64,000 nucleotides of DNA. It comes from Serinicoccus hydrothermalis (GTDB lineage Bacteria > Actinomycetota > Actinomycetes > Actinomycetales > Dermatophilaceae). Positions 21,479 through 31,283 of this stretch are shown here, in pieces (within the stretch, counting starts at the first letter, position 1; every line of letters begins with the position of its first letter). Below the pieces are notes generated by a model. That model did not search any database, had not been told where the DNA came from, and saw only the letters and a list, made by a program, of their open reading frames with translations. The stretch covers positions 1-64,000 of the forward strand of contig NZ_CP014989.1 in NCBI RefSeq assembly GCF_001685415.1, given 5' to 3'. Position numbers and translations under genes: made by a program.

Positions 21479-22509
21479 TGGATATCGACATGACGGCGCT
21501 GCGGATGCTCGAGCGGGAGCGCGAGATCCCCATGGACGTGATCGTCGAGGCCATCGAGCAGGCCCTGCTCTCGGCATACCAGCGCGTCGACGGCCACGCC
21601 CGGCACGCCAGGGTCGAGCTCGACCGCAAGAGCGGGCACGTCACCGTGTGGGCCCGGGAGGACCCCGAGGTGCTCGAGGACGGGAGGCAGGGGGAGCCGG
21701 GGCCGGAGTACGACGACACCCCCGAGGGCTTCGGTCGGGTGGCCGCGGCCACCGGGCGCCAGGTCATCGCCCAGCGGATGCGCGACCTCGAGGACGACGC
21801 CGTGCTCGGTGACTTCCGGGGTCGCGAGGGCGACATCGTCTCGGGGATCATCCAGCAGTCCAACGACCCCCGCCGGGTCCTGGTCGACTTCGGGACGATC
21901 GAGGGCGAGCTGCCCGTCTCCGAGCAGGTGCCGGGTGAGAGCTACGAGCACGGCGCCCGGCTGCGCTGCTTCGTCGTCAGCGCCAAGCGGGGGCTGCGCG
22001 GCCCCCAGGTCACCCTGTCCCGGACCCACCCCAACCTCGTCCGCCGGCTGTTCGCGCTCGAGGTGCCGGAGATCGCCGACGGGACGGTGCAGATCCAGGC
22101 CGTGGCCCGCGAGGCCGGCCACCGGACCAAGATCGCCGTCAGCTCGACCGTGCCGGGGGTCAACGCCAAGGGCGCCTGCATCGGTCCGATGGGGCAGCGC
22201 GTGCGCGCGGTCATGGCCGAGCTGCAGGGCGAGAAGATCGACATCGTGGACTACGACGACGACCCGGCGCAGTTCGTGGCTGCCGCGCTCTCGCCGGCGC
22301 GCGTGTCGTCGTCCACCATCGTGGACGGCCGGACCAAGCAGGTGCGGGTCGTCGTCCCCGACTACCAGCTCTCCCTGGCCATCGGCCGGGAAGGGCAGAA
22401 CGCCCGCCTCGCCAACCGGCTGACGGGGTGGAAGATCGACATCCGGGCCGACACCGAGGAGCAGGTCGAGCGCGGGGCCGAGGCGCCGGCGACCGACGCC
22501 GGCGTGTAG
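21478..22509 (+). CDS. nusA: Transcription termination/antitermination factor NusA
   Basis: Binds RNA polymerase and nascent RNA to control pausing and termination. 343 aa, the short actinobacterial form without C-terminal acidic repeats. Order: N-terminal polymerase-binding domain (1-~115, [20 protein letters not shown]), S1 domain (~120-195, [20 protein letters not shown]), KH1 (~215-280, VKINAK-type region [18 protein letters not shown]) and KH2 (~285-335, [23 protein letters not shown]). The ATG at 21478 is preceded by AAAGGAG and overlaps the rimP stop by one base. Confidence 0.96.
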   Translation: MDIDMTALRMLEREREIPMDVIVEAIEQALLSAYQRVDGHARHARVELDRKSGHVTVWAREDPEVLEDGRQGEPGPEYDDTPEGFGRVAAATGRQVIAQRMRDLEDDAVLGDFRGREGDIVSGIIQQSNDPRRVLVDFGTIEGELPVSEQVPGESYEHGARLRCFVVSAKRGLRGPQVTLSRTHPNLVRRLFALEVPEIADGTVQIQAVAREAGHRTKIAVSSTVPGVNAKGACIGPMGQRVRAVMAELQGEKIDIVDYDDDPAQFVAAALSPARVSSSTIVDGRTKQVRVVVPDYQLSLAIGREGQNARLANRLTGWKIDIRADTEEQVERGAEAPATDAGV

Positions 22510-22510
22510 A

Positions 22511-22828
22511 GTGAAGGGTCGGAGCGGAGTCGTCTCCACCTCGCAGGACGTGCAACCCGTGCGTACCTGCGTGGGGTGTCGGAGCCGCTGCGAACAGACC
22601 GCGTTGCTGCGGTTCGTCGCACGAGCGGACGATGCCGGCCCACAATGGCGGGTGATCCTCGACGAGCGACGGCGGCTCCCGGGTCGTGGTGCCTATGTCC
22701 ACCCCGATCCGGAGTGCCTGGAGGCGGCGATCACCCGTCGCGCCCTCCTCCGCGCCCTGCGCCTCACGGTGCCCGGCGAGGTGGACCTGGGCGACGTGCG
22801 ATCTCTGCAGGCGCAGCAGCACGGATGA
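22511..22828 (+). CDS. YlxR family RNA-binding protein (DUF448)
   Basis: Small basic protein of about 105 aa, encoded one base after the nusA stop. The family signature VRTCVGCRSR and the later GRGAYVHPDPECLEAAI are clear. YlxR binds RNA and is usually cotranscribed with nusA and infB. The start is uncertain: GTG 22511 gives 105 aa, while in-frame GTG codons at about 22550 and 22559 would place the start directly before the conserved TCVGCR block. Confidence 0.9.
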   Translation: MKGRSGVVSTSQDVQPVRTCVGCRSRCEQTALLRFVARADDAGPQWRVILDERRRLPGRGAYVHPDPECLEAAITRRALLRALRLTVPGEVDLGDVRSLQAQQHG

Positions 22829-22921
22829 CAGCACCACCTGGGCCACCCGGCCCGGGGAGAGACACCAGAGGCGGGTCCGACCGGACCTGTCATCGAGGAC
22901 ACCGGAAGCGGGTTTGACGCT

Positions 22922-22957
22922 GATGAGCACCCGATGAGTACTCAGCGATGAGCACCC
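22922..22957. promoter_or_regulatory. Palindrome and direct repeats upstream of infB
   Basis: GATGAGCACCC occurs at 22922-22932 and again at 22947-22957. Between them lies the perfect palindrome TGAGTACTCA at 22935-22944, itself part of a third GATGAG (22933). It sits in the 199-bp gap between ylxR and infB, about 70 bp before the infB start. The arrangement fits a protein-binding site or a promoter region; the factor is unknown. Confidence 0.5.
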
Positions 22958-22969
22958 ACCAGCAGTAGT

Positions 22970-23000
22970 CACGACCGCCCCTGAGCGGGTCACGGTCGTG
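22970..23000 (+). other. Hairpin in the infB leader
   Basis: CACGACCG at 22970-22977 pairs with CGGTCGTG at 22993-23000 around a 15-nt loop that includes GC-rich inner pairs. It ends 28 bases before the infB GTG, so it may act in the leader RNA rather than as a terminator. Confidence 0.5.
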
Positions 23001-23027
23001 GCGCCAACACCGAGGAGACACCACACC

Positions 23028-25796
23028 GTGCCAAAGCTCAGGGTTTACGAGCTCGCCAAGGAGCTCGGGGTCGAGAGCAAGGAGCTGCTCGCCCACCTGA
23101 AGGACCAGGGAGAGTTCGTGAGGTCGGCATCGTCGACCATCGAGCCCCCGGTCGTCCGCAAGATCCGGGAGAACCCCCCGGCCACCGCCGACACGGCGGA
23201 CAAGGCCAGCAGCAAGGCCAAGGCCGAGGAGAAGAAGGCTCCCTCCCCGACGCCGAAGAAGTCGGCCGCGCCCAAGCCGGGCCCGGCCCCCACCGCCACC
23301 ACCACCGAGGCGGCCACCCCGGCGCCGCCCACCCCGCAGACCTCCGCCCCGGAGGCGCCCGAGGAGGTGGCGGAGCGGCCGACGCCGTCCGCCCCGACCC
23401 CGGCGCCGCCGACCCCGTCCGCCCCGGCGGCACGGGAGGAGAAGCCCCGGTCGCCGCGACCGGGCGCCAAGCCGGGCCCGCGGCCCGGCAACAACCCCTT
23501 CAGCTCCAACCAGGGCATGGGGCAGTCCCGTGACCGCCGTGGCGGGGGGTCCGGTGACCGCTCGGGGACGCCGCGCCCCGGCAACAACCCGTTCGCGACC
23601 AGCCAGGGTATGCCGCGACCCGGCGGCAGCCGGGGCGCCGAGCGTCCCGGTGGACGCCAGGGCACCGGCGCCGCCGGCCCGCGCCCGGGCGCTCCGCGCC
23701 CGAACCCCGGCATGATGCCCGCCCAGGCGGCCGTGCCGCGTCCCGGCGAGCGTCCCACCCGCGGCGGAGGCCGCGGTCGCCCGGGTGGCGGCCCCGGCGG
23801 CCCGCCCGGTGGCGGCTTCCGCGGCCCGGGCGGGGGTCGTGGCGGCGGCCCGCGCGGTCGCGGCGGCACCCAGGGTGCCTTCGGCCGAGGCGGCGGGAAG
23901 GTCCGCGGTCGCAAGTCCAAGCGGGCCAAGCGCCAGGAGTTCGAGCAGATGCAGGCGCCGACCATCGGTGGCGTCAGCATCCCCCGCGGCAACGGGGCCA
24001 CCGTGACCGTGCGTCGCGGCGCCTCGCTCACCGACTTCGCCGACAAGATCAACGTCGACCCGGCGTCGCTGGTGACGGTGCTGTTCCACCTCGGTGAGAT
24101 GGCGACCGCCACCCAGTCGCTGGACGAGGACACCTTCGGCGTGCTCGGCGAGGAGCTGGACTACAAGATCCGCGTCGTGTCCCCCGAGGAGGAGGAGCGC
24201 GAGCTGCTCAGCTCCTTCAACATCGACCTCGAGGCCGAGGCGGACGCCGAGTCCGACGAGGACCTCGAGGCGCGCCCGCCGGTCGTCACCGTCATGGGTC
24301 ACGTGGACCACGGCAAGACCCGGCTGCTGGACGCCATCCGGCAGGCGGACGTGACCGCGGACGAGGCCGGCGGCATCACCCAGCACATCGGCGCATACCA
24401 GGTGCACACCGAGCACGAGGGCGAGGAGCGCGCGATCACCTTCATCGACACTCCGGGTCACGAGGCCTTCACGGCCATGCGTGCCCGCGGTGCCAAGGTG
24501 ACCGACATCGCCATCCTCGTCGTCGCCGCCGACGACGGCGTCATGCCGCAGACCATCGAGGCGCTCAACCACGCCCAGGCGGCGGACGTGCCGATCGTGG
24601 TCGCGGTCAACAAGATCGACGTCGACGGTGCGGACGCGGCCAAGGTCCGCGGCCAGCTCACCGAGTACAACCTCATCGCGGAGGAGTACGGCGGCGAGAC
24701 GATGTTCGTCGACGTCTCGGCGAAGAACCAGCTCAACATCGAGGACCTGCTCGACGCCGTGCTCCTGACGGCCGACGCGGCCCTGGACCTGCGGGCCAAC
24801 CCGGACAAGGACGCGCGCGGTGTCGCCATCGAGGCCAACCTCGACAAGGGACGCGGTGCGGTCGCGACCGTCCTCGTCCAGCAGGGCACCCTGCGGGTCG
24901 GCGACGCCATCGTCTCCGGCGGCAGCCACGGCCGCGTGCGCGCCATGCTCGACGAGCACGGCAACAACGTCGAGGAGGCCACCCCGTCGCGTCCGGTGCA
25001 GGTGCTGGGCATGGACACGGTGGCCCGGGCCGGCGACACCTTCGTCGTCGCGCCGGACGACCGCACGGCCCGGCAGATCGCCGAGAAGCGCGAGGCTGCC
25101 GACCGGCAGGCCGCGCTGGCCAAGTCGCGCAAGCGGATCAGCCTGGAGGACCTCAACCAGGCCCTCGCGCAGGGCAAGGTCGAGACCCTCAACCTCATCC
25201 TCAAGGGCGACGTGTCGGGTTCGGTGGAGGCGCTGGAGGACGCGCTGCTGCAGATCGACGTCGGCGACGAGGTCGACCTGCGGATCATCGACCGTGGCGT
25301 CGGCGCGATCACGATGAACAACATCAACCTCGCCGTCGCCTCGGACGCGGTCATCCTCGGCTTCAACGTCCGCGCGGAGGGGCAGAACGCCGACTACGCG
25401 GACAAGGAAGGCGTGGAGATCCGCTACTACTCGGTGATCTACCAGGCCATCGAGGACATCGAGAACGCCCTCAAGGGCATGCTCAAGCCGGAGTACGAGG
25501 AGGTCGAGACGGGCACCGCGGAGATCCGCGAGGTCTTCCGCAGCTCCAAGTTCGGCAACGTCGCCGGCTGCATGGTCAGGAGCGGCGAGATGCGGCGTGG
25601 CGCCAAGGCGCGCATCACCCGCGACGGTGTCGTCATCACCGAGGGCCTGCAGATCGCCGGTCTGCGGCGCTTCAAGGACGACGTCACCGAGGTCCGCGAG
25701 GGCTTCGAGTGCGGTGTCAACCTGGGGTCGTTCAACGACATCCAGAGCGATGACCTCATCACCACCTACGAGATGCGCGAGATCCCGCGCACCTGA
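23028..25796 (+). CDS. infB: Translation initiation factor IF-2
   Basis: GTPase that places initiator tRNA on the 30S subunit, 922 aa. The N-terminus [20 protein letters not shown] is the IF2_N domain. Residues ~50-305 are a low-complexity Pro/Ala then Gly/Arg region, typical of actinobacterial IF-2. After a second IF2_N-like block comes the G domain: G1 GHVDHGKT at 424-431, G2 [11 protein letters not shown]3 DTPGHEAF, G4 NKID and G5 SAK. Domains II to IV complete the C-terminus. Start is GTG 23028 with GAGGAG ten bases upstream; a slightly longer in-frame reading adds only leader codons. Confidence 0.97.
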   Translation: MPKLRVYELAKELGVESKELLAHLKDQGEFVRSASSTIEPPVVRKIRENPPATADTADKASSKAKAEEKKAPSPTPKKSAAPKPGPAPTATTTEAATPAPPTPQTSAPEAPEEVAERPTPSAPTPAPPTPSAPAAREEKPRSPRPGAKPGPRPGNNPFSSNQGMGQSRDRRGGGSGDRSGTPRPGNNPFATSQGMPRPGGSRGAERPGGRQGTGAAGPRPGAPRPNPGMMPAQAAVPRPGERPTRGGGRGRPGGGPGGPPGGGFRGPGGGRGGGPRGRGGTQGAFGRGGGKVRGRKSKRAKRQEFEQMQAPTIGGVSIPRGNGATVTVRRGASLTDFADKINVDPASLVTVLFHLGEMATATQSLDEDTFGVLGEELDYKIRVVSPEEEERELLSSFNIDLEAEADAESDEDLEARPPVVTVMGHVDHGKTRLLDAIRQADVTADEAGGITQHIGAYQVHTEHEGEERAITFIDTPGHEAFTAMRARGAKVTDIAILVVAADDGVMPQTIEALNHAQAADVPIVVAVNKIDVDGADAAKVRGQLTEYNLIAEEYGGETMFVDVSAKNQLNIEDLLDAVLLTADAALDLRANPDKDARGVAIEANLDKGRGAVATVLVQQGTLRVGDAIVSGGSHGRVRAMLDEHGNNVEEATPSRPVQVLGMDTVARAGDTFVVAPDDRTARQIAEKREAADRQAALAKSRKRISLEDLNQALAQGKVETLNLILKGDVSGSVEALEDALLQIDVGDEVDLRIIDRGVGAITMNNINLAVASDAVILGFNVRAEGQNADYADKEGVEIRYYSVIYQAIEDIENALKGMLKPEYEEVETGTAEIREVFRSSKFGNVAGCMVRSGEMRRGAKARITRDGVVITEGLQIAGLRRFKDDVTEVREGFECGVNLGSFNDIQSDDLITTYEMREIPRT

Positions 25797-25874
25797 CCCA
25801 GGTGGACCGGCGCGGGTCGGACCCCGCACGGGGGTCGGCCCGCGCCCAGCGTCAGCACACGTCGAGGAGGAGTC

Positions 25875-26345
25875 ATGGTCGACCAGGCGCGCGCCCGCCG
25901 CATCGCCGAGCGCACCAAGCAGTTGGTCACCCAGGGCCTGTCCCAGGTGGTCAAGGACGAGAGGGTCGGGTTCGTCACGATCACCGACGTCCGGGTGACG
26001 GGCGACCTGCAGCACGCGAGCGTGTTCTACACCGTGCTGGGCAGCGACACGGACCGGGAGACGGCCGCCGAGATCCTGGAGGCATACCGGGGCCGCCTGC
26101 GCTCCTTCGTGGGCAAGGGGCTCGGGATCCGGCTCACACCCACCCTGGAGTTCATCCTCGACGCCCTGCCCGAGGACGCGCAGCACATGGACGACCTGCT
26201 GCGCCGGGTCGCCGCGCGCGACGCGGAGCTCGCCGCGGGCCGGTCCTCCTCGGGGTATGCAGGTGAGGCCGACCCCTACCGCAAGCCACGGACCGACGAG
26301 ACCGAGGCCGAGGACGACGCACCGGGCGTGGCCGACCCGCGATGA
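25875..26345 (+). CDS. rbfA: Ribosome-binding factor A
   Basis: Assists late 16S rRNA processing and cold adaptation of the 30S subunit. 156 aa. The KH-like core has RIAERTKQLVTQGLSQVVKD, VTITDVRVTGDLQHASVFYTVLG and TPTLEFILDALPEDAQHMDDLL. The acidic tail after about residue 125 is probably disordered. GAGGAGGAG precedes the ATG. The stop overlaps truB as ATGA. Confidence 0.95.
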   Translation: MVDQARARRIAERTKQLVTQGLSQVVKDERVGFVTITDVRVTGDLQHASVFYTVLGSDTDRETAAEILEAYRGRLRSFVGKGLGIRLTPTLEFILDALPEDAQHMDDLLRRVAARDAELAAGRSSSGYAGEADPYRKPRTDETEAEDDAPGVADPR

Positions 26346-27259
26346 GCGGTGGGCCGCAGCCCCCGGTGGGGGACGGGCTGCTCGTCGTCGACAAGCCGGC
26401 CGGGTGGACCAGCCACGACGTGGTCGCCCGGGGACGTCGGTTGTGCCGGACCCGGAAGGTCGGGCACGCCGGCACCCTCGACCCGATGGCGACGGGTGTG
26501 CTGGTCCTCGGTGTCGGGCGCGGGACCAAGCTGCTGACCTTCCTCGTCGGCCACGACAAGGCCTACGAGGCCACGATCCGGCTGGGGGAGAGCACGGTCA
26601 CCGACGACGCCGAGGGCGAGGTCCTGACGCGCACCGACGCCGGTGACCTCGGTGAGCAGGATGTCGCCGACGCGGTGCAGGCTCTCACCGGGGACCTCGA
26701 GCAGGTTCCCAGCTCGGTCAGCGCAATCAAGGTCGACGGCGTCCGCTCCTACGCCCGGGTCCGGTCGGGCCAGGACGTCGCGCTCTCCGCCCGGCCCGTC
26801 ACCGTCAGCAGCTTCGAGGTGCTGACGAGGCGCACCTCGGGGACGCACCTGGACCTGGACGTGCGGGTCGAGGTCTCCTCCGGCACCTACGTACGTGCCC
26901 TGGCCCGCGACCTCGGTGCGGCGCTGGGCGTGGGCGGTCACCTCACCGCCCTGCGGCGGACGCGGGTCGGCGGCCTGGGCCTGGACCGGGCCACGTCGCT
27001 GGCCACCGTGGAGGCCGAGGGTGCGGACGCCCACCTCCTCCCGCTGGCCGACGCGGCCCGGGTCTGCCTGCCCACGCGCGAGCTGGACGAGCCGGAGGCG
27101 CGCGCCCTCGGCTACGGGCAGCGGGTCGCCTCGGCGCGGCCGGGGCGCACCGAGCCCGTCGCCGCCTTCGGGCCGGACGGCGTCCTCGTCGCCGTGCTCG
27201 ACGAGAGCGCGGAGCAGGCGCGCGCCCACGTGGTCCTCGCCCCCGCGGGCGAGAGCTAG
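26342..27259 (+). CDS. truB: tRNA pseudouridine(55) synthase
   Basis: Makes pseudouridine 55 in the T-loop of tRNAs. 305 aa. The N-terminus has LLVVDKPAGWTSHD and the catalytic Asp47 lies in GHAGTLDPMATGVLVL. The C-terminal part has the actinobacterial TruB extension near residues 240-300. The ATG overlaps the rbfA stop, so it is coupled to rbfA. Confidence 0.96.
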   Translation: MSGGPQPPVGDGLLVVDKPAGWTSHDVVARGRRLCRTRKVGHAGTLDPMATGVLVLGVGRGTKLLTFLVGHDKAYEATIRLGESTVTDDAEGEVLTRTDAGDLGEQDVADAVQALTGDLEQVPSSVSAIKVDGVRSYARVRSGQDVALSARPVTVSSFEVLTRRTSGTHLDLDVRVEVSSGTYVRALARDLGAALGVGGHLTALRRTRVGGLGLDRATSLATVEAEGADAHLLPLADAARVCLPTRELDEPEARALGYGQRVASARPGRTEPVAAFGPDGVLVAVLDESAEQARAHVVLAPAGES

Positions 27260-27260
27260 A

Positions 27261-28235
27261 GTGACGCCCGTGCATCGCTGGACCCGCCTGGAGGACGTGC
27301 CGGCCGAGCTCGGCCCGACCGTGGCCACGCTCGGCAACTTCGACGGTGTCCACCAGGGCCACCGCGCCGTGCTGGAGACCGTGACCGACCTCGCCCGCGA
27401 GCGCGGGCTCGCCTCGGTGGCGGTCACCTTCGACCCGCACCCGGTCGCGGTGCTCCACCCCGAGCGCGCCCCGCAGGAGATCGCCAGCCTGGAGCACCGG
27501 CTCGACCTGCTGGAGGAGGCGGGGCTCGACGGCGTGGTCGTCATCGAGTTCACCGCGGAGTACGCCCGGCTCTCGCCCGAGGACTTCGTCGTCGAGACCT
27601 TCGTCGACGGGCTGCGCGCCGAGGTCGTGGTCGTCGGCCAGGACACGCGCTTCGGGCTGCACAACTCCGGGGACGTCGGCACGATGCGCACCCTGGGGGA
27701 GCTGCACGGCTTCGACGTGGTCGTCCAGGACACGGCCGGCGGGCTGGACGGGGGGCTGCGCACCTGGTCCTCGACCGTTCTGCGGCAGGCGCTCGCCGAC
27801 GGCGACATGGCCACGGCCAACGCGATCCTCGACCGTCCCCACCGTGTGTCGGGGGAGGTCGTGCACGGTCACCACCGGGGTCGCGAGCTCGGCTACCCGA
27901 CCGCCAACCTCGCCTTCGACGCCGTCGGCATGGTGCCGGCGGACGGGGTCTACGCCGGGTGGCTGGAGCGCCCCGACCTGCCTGACGACCACCCCGACCG
28001 GCGCCTGCCCGCGGCCATCTCGGTCGGGACCAACCCCACCTTCGACGACGTCGAGCAGCGGACCGTCGAGGCCTACGTCCTCGACCGTCTCGACCTCGAC
28101 CTCTACGGCGAGGTGGTCTGGGTCGACTTCGTGCAGCGGCTGCGCGGCAACGTCCGCTTCGACTCCCTCGACGAGCTCATGGCGCAGATGGCCTCCGACG
28201 TGGACCGCAGCCGCGACCTGCTGCAGCAGGGGTAG
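27261..28235 (+). CDS. ribF: Bifunctional riboflavin kinase/FAD synthetase
   Basis: Converts riboflavin to FMN and FMN to FAD. About 324 aa. The N-terminal nucleotidyltransferase domain shows VATLGNFDGVHQGHRAVL, VTFDPHP and VVVGQDTRFG. The C-terminal flavokinase domain begins near residue 195 with RVSGEVVHGHHRGRELGYPTANL and includes AISVGTNPTF. The start is GTG 27261 just after the truB stop; GTG 27270, three codons later, is an equally good candidate. Confidence 0.95.
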   Translation: MTPVHRWTRLEDVPAELGPTVATLGNFDGVHQGHRAVLETVTDLARERGLASVAVTFDPHPVAVLHPERAPQEIASLEHRLDLLEEAGLDGVVVIEFTAEYARLSPEDFVVETFVDGLRAEVVVVGQDTRFGLHNSGDVGTMRTLGELHGFDVVVQDTAGGLDGGLRTWSSTVLRQALADGDMATANAILDRPHRVSGEVVHGHHRGRELGYPTANLAFDAVGMVPADGVYAGWLERPDLPDDHPDRRLPAAISVGTNPTFDDVEQRTVEAYVLDRLDLDLYGEVVWVDFVQRLRGNVRFDSLDELMAQMASDVDRSRDLLQQG

Positions 28236-28241
28236 CGCGCG

Positions 28242-29378
28242 GTGCGCGAGCGGTACCTGCGCACCGACTGGGCCCCCTTCGTCGCCGCGCTCGGCCTGAG
28301 CCTGGTCGGCGCGCTGCTCGTCTGGTCCGCCACGCACACCTGGGCCGGGCCGGCGCTCGCGGTCCGGCACCTGGTCAACACGGCCGTGGGCGTCGTGCTG
28401 GCCCTGGTCCTCATCGGGGTGGACGTGCGCTGGCTGCGTGCCGCGGCCCCCTGGGTCTACCTCGCCGGGCTGCTGGGGCTGGCCTCGGTCCTCACCCCGC
28501 TGGGCCAGACGGTCAACGGCTCCCGCTCCTGGCTGTTCCTGCCCGGCGGCTTCTCGCTGCAGCCGGCGGAGCTGGCCAAGATCGGGCTCGTCGTCGGCCT
28601 GGCCATGATCCTCGCCGAGGGCCGGGACCCGTATGCCCGTCCGGGCTGGCGCGACGTCCTGCCGGCGTGGCTGCTCGCCGCCGTGCCGCTGGGCCTCATC
28701 ATGCTCCAGCCCGACCTGGGCAGCGCCCTGGTGCTCGGCGTCCTCACGATCGGGATGGTCGCGACCTCGGGAGCCTCGTGGCGGTGGACGGCGGCCGCGC
28801 TGGTGGGCACGGCCTCGGCCGTGGTGGCGGCGATCCGGGTGCCGTTGCTCGACCCCTACCAGGTGGACCGCCTCCTGGCCTTCCGCGACCCGGCGCTGGA
28901 CCCCGAGGGCATCGGCTACCAGACGCAGCAGGCGCGGCTCGCGATCGGCTCCGGCGGCTGGTCGGGGACCGGGCTGGGGCAGGGGCCGCAGACCCAGGGC
29001 GGGTTCATCCCGTTCCAGTACACCGACTTCGTCTTCTCCGTGGCGGGTGAGGAGCTCGGGTTCCTCGGGGCGATGGGGCTGGTGCTGCTGCTGGGCTTCC
29101 TCGTGGTCCGGGGGCTGGTCGTGGCGCTGCGCTGCGAGGACCCCTTCGGCCGGCTCCTGGCGGTGGGGGTCGCCTCCTGGTTCGGTTTCCAGACCTTCCA
29201 GAACCTCGGGATGAACCTGGGGCTCATGCCGGTGACGGGGCTCCCGCTGCCCTTCCTGTCCTACGGCGGGTCCTCGATGCTGGCCTGCTGGCTGGGGATC
29301 GGCCTGCTCGCCTGCGCGAGCGGGCGCGAGCCCCGGCCCGTGTCGTCTTGGTCGGCCCCGGCGAACCTGCGAGGATGA
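28242..29378 (+). CDS. rodA: SEDS family glycosyltransferase RodA
   Basis: Membrane peptidoglycan polymerase of the SEDS (RodA/FtsW) family, 378 aa with about ten transmembrane helices. Diagnostic blocks are GSRSWLFLPGGFSLQPAELAK, LIMLQPDLGSALVL and FQYTDFVFSVAGEELGFLG, the last matching the TDFIF/GEE region of RodA more than of FtsW. No partner class B penicillin-binding protein is encoded beside it, which is unusual for rodA loci. Starts with GTG 28242 six bases after ribF. Confidence 0.92.
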   Translation: MRERYLRTDWAPFVAALGLSLVGALLVWSATHTWAGPALAVRHLVNTAVGVVLALVLIGVDVRWLRAAAPWVYLAGLLGLASVLTPLGQTVNGSRSWLFLPGGFSLQPAELAKIGLVVGLAMILAEGRDPYARPGWRDVLPAWLLAAVPLGLIMLQPDLGSALVLGVLTIGMVATSGASWRWTAAALVGTASAVVAAIRVPLLDPYQVDRLLAFRDPALDPEGIGYQTQQARLAIGSGGWSGTGLGQGPQTQGGFIPFQYTDFVFSVAGEELGFLGAMGLVLLLGFLVVRGLVVALRCEDPFGRLLAVGVASWFGFQTFQNLGMNLGLMPVTGLPLPFLSYGGSSMLACWLGIGLLACASGREPRPVSSWSAPANLRG

Positions 29379-29410
29379 GCACCGAGGACCAGCCGACCCG
29401 AGGAGTTGCC

Positions 29411-31249
29411 GTGGCCCGTCTCATCGATGAGCAGCCAGACCTGTCCGTGATCGAGAACCGCGCTCCCAGCGTGGGTCACCTCCTGCGGGAACGGGTCGCC
29501 GCGACCCCGTCCTCCGACGCCTACCTCTACCCGGACGGCGACACGTGGCCGGCGCTGACGTGGTCGCAGGCCGGCGAGCGTGCCTACGCCCTGGCGGCGG
29601 GGCTCATCGAACTCGGCGTCGATCCGGAGGAGCGGGTGGCGCTGGCCTGCTCGACCCGCATCGAGTGGGTCCTAGTCGACCTCGCGGTCATGTGCGCCGG
29701 CGCGGCCACCACCACCATCTACCCGACCACGCTGTCCGACGACGTGGCCTTCATCGTCACCGACTCCGGCAGCCGCGTCGTCGTGGCCGAGGACGCGGAG
29801 CAGGTGGCCAAGGTGCTCGAGCACCGGGACCAGCTGGGCGCCGTGCTCAAGATCGTCGTCATCGACGGTGAGGGGGACGGCGGGGACGTCATCACGCTGG
29901 CCGAGCTGGAGGAGCTCGGGCGGGCGCGGCTGGAGTCCGAGCCGGGGGTCGTCGACCAGCGGATCGACGCCCTGACCCCGGAGCACCTGGCGACCATCAT
30001 CTACACCTCCGGCACGACCGGGCGCCCCAAGGGGGTGCGGCTGCCGCACTCCGCCTGGACCTACGAGGGGGCCAGCGTCGACGCCGTGCGCCTGCTCGGG
30101 CCGGACGACCTGCAGTACCTCTGGCTGCCGCTGGCGCACGTCTTCGGCAAGTGCCTGCTGACACTGCCCCTGCAGATGGGCTTCCCCACGGCGGTCGACG
30201 GCCGGGTCGACAAGATCGTCGAGAACCTCGCGGTCGTGCGGCCGACCTTCATGGGCGCCGCCCCGCGGATCTTCGAGAAGGCCTACGGCCGCATCACGAC
30301 CATGATGGCCGACGAGGGCGGCGTGAAGGAGAAGCTCTTCGGCTGGGCCAGCGGGGTGGGCCGAGAGGTCGCCGAGATCCGGGCCGCCGGCGGGCAGCCG
30401 GGCGGTCTGCTCAAGGCCAAGCACGCCCTCGCCGACAAGCTCGTGCTCTCCAAGATCCGGGAGCGCTTCGGCGGACGGATCCGGTTCTTCATCTCCGGCT
30501 CGGCCGCGCTCAACCACGACATCGCCCACTGGTTCGACGCCATGGGCCTGACGATCATCGAGGGCTACGGCCTCACCGAGTCCAGCGCCGCCTCGATCGT
30601 CAACCGGCCCGAGGACGGGGTCAACAAGATCGGCACCGTCGGCTGGCCGCTGCCCGGCACCGAGGTGCGCCTGGCGGACGACGGAGAGCTGCTCATGCGC
30701 GGCCCCGGCATCATGACCGGCTACCACCAGAACGACGAGGCCACCACGGAGGCGCTGCAGGACGGGTGGCTGGCCACCGGGGACATCGCCGAGATCGACG
30801 AGGACGGCTACGTCCGCATCACCGACCGCAAGAAGGACCTCTTCAAGACCTCCGGCGGCAAGTACGTCGCGCCCTCCCGCATCGAGTCCCTCTTCAAGGG
30901 GATCTGCCCCTACGCCAGCCAGCTCATCGTCGAGGGGGACGGGCGCAACTTCGTCTCCGCCCTCATCACGCTGGACCCGGACGCCATCACCGCGTGGGCG
31001 GCCAAGAACGGCATGGCCGGCGACTCGTATGCCCAGATCGTCACCTCGGACGCGGCCCGGGAGATGGTCCAGGGCCACGTGGACCAGCTCAACGAGAAGC
31101 TGGCCCGGCACGAGCAGGTCAAGCAGTTCCACATCCTCGACCACGACCTGTCGATCGAGGACGGCGACCTCACGCCGAGCATGAAGCTCAAGCGGCGTGC
31201 GGTCACGGCGAAGTACAAGGACGAGCTGGACCGCTTCTACACCGGCTGA
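29411..31249 (+). CDS. Long-chain fatty acid--CoA ligase (AMP-forming)
   Basis: Activates fatty acids to acyl-CoA through an acyl-adenylate. 612 aa from GTG 29411, chosen because GAGGAG lies five bases upstream; the ATG at 29375, overlapping the rodA stop, lacks such spacing. The P-loop-like motif YTSGTTGRPKGV, the FACS region EGYGLTESSAA and the adenylate-binding GDIAEIDEDGYVRITDRKKDLFK are all present, in the usual order for the FadD15-like group. The hinge and C-terminal lysine region KTSGGKYVAPSRIE is intact. It stands at the end of the rightward block and meets the polyol operon head to head at the 31262 hairpin. Confidence 0.94.
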   Translation: MARLIDEQPDLSVIENRAPSVGHLLRERVAATPSSDAYLYPDGDTWPALTWSQAGERAYALAAGLIELGVDPEERVALACSTRIEWVLVDLAVMCAGAATTTIYPTTLSDDVAFIVTDSGSRVVVAEDAEQVAKVLEHRDQLGAVLKIVVIDGEGDGGDVITLAELEELGRARLESEPGVVDQRIDALTPEHLATIIYTSGTTGRPKGVRLPHSAWTYEGASVDAVRLLGPDDLQYLWLPLAHVFGKCLLTLPLQMGFPTAVDGRVDKIVENLAVVRPTFMGAAPRIFEKAYGRITTMMADEGGVKEKLFGWASGVGREVAEIRAAGGQPGGLLKAKHALADKLVLSKIRERFGGRIRFFISGSAALNHDIAHWFDAMGLTIIEGYGLTESSAASIVNRPEDGVNKIGTVGWPLPGTEVRLADDGELLMRGPGIMTGYHQNDEATTEALQDGWLATGDIAEIDEDGYVRITDRKKDLFKTSGGKYVAPSRIESLFKGICPYASQLIVEGDGRNFVSALITLDPDAITAWAAKNGMAGDSYAQIVTSDAAREMVQGHVDQLNEKLARHEQVKQFHILDHDLSIEDGDLTPSMKLKRRAVTAKYKDELDRFYTG

Positions 31250-31261
31250 CGCTCACCCGGC

Positions 31262-31283
31262 GACCAGGGGCATACCCCCGGTC
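31262..31283. terminator. Convergent hairpin terminator with a GGCATACC core
   Basis: GACC-a-GGGG, loop CATA, CCCC-c-GGTC: two 4-bp stems separated by an A/C mismatch. It lies between the convergent stops of the acyl-CoA ligase (31249) and xylulokinase (31282). The dispersed GGCATACC word forms the loop and inner stem. Confidence 0.5.

Noticed and set aside
22890-26186. Very long open frame on the minus strand opposite infB, and similar ones opposite the S9 peptidase (8005-11295), aceB and others
   Set aside because: In GC-rich DNA the antisense of a real gene often stays open. These products are Arg/Gly/Asp/Val-rich without recognisable domains, while the opposite strand encodes well-known proteins.
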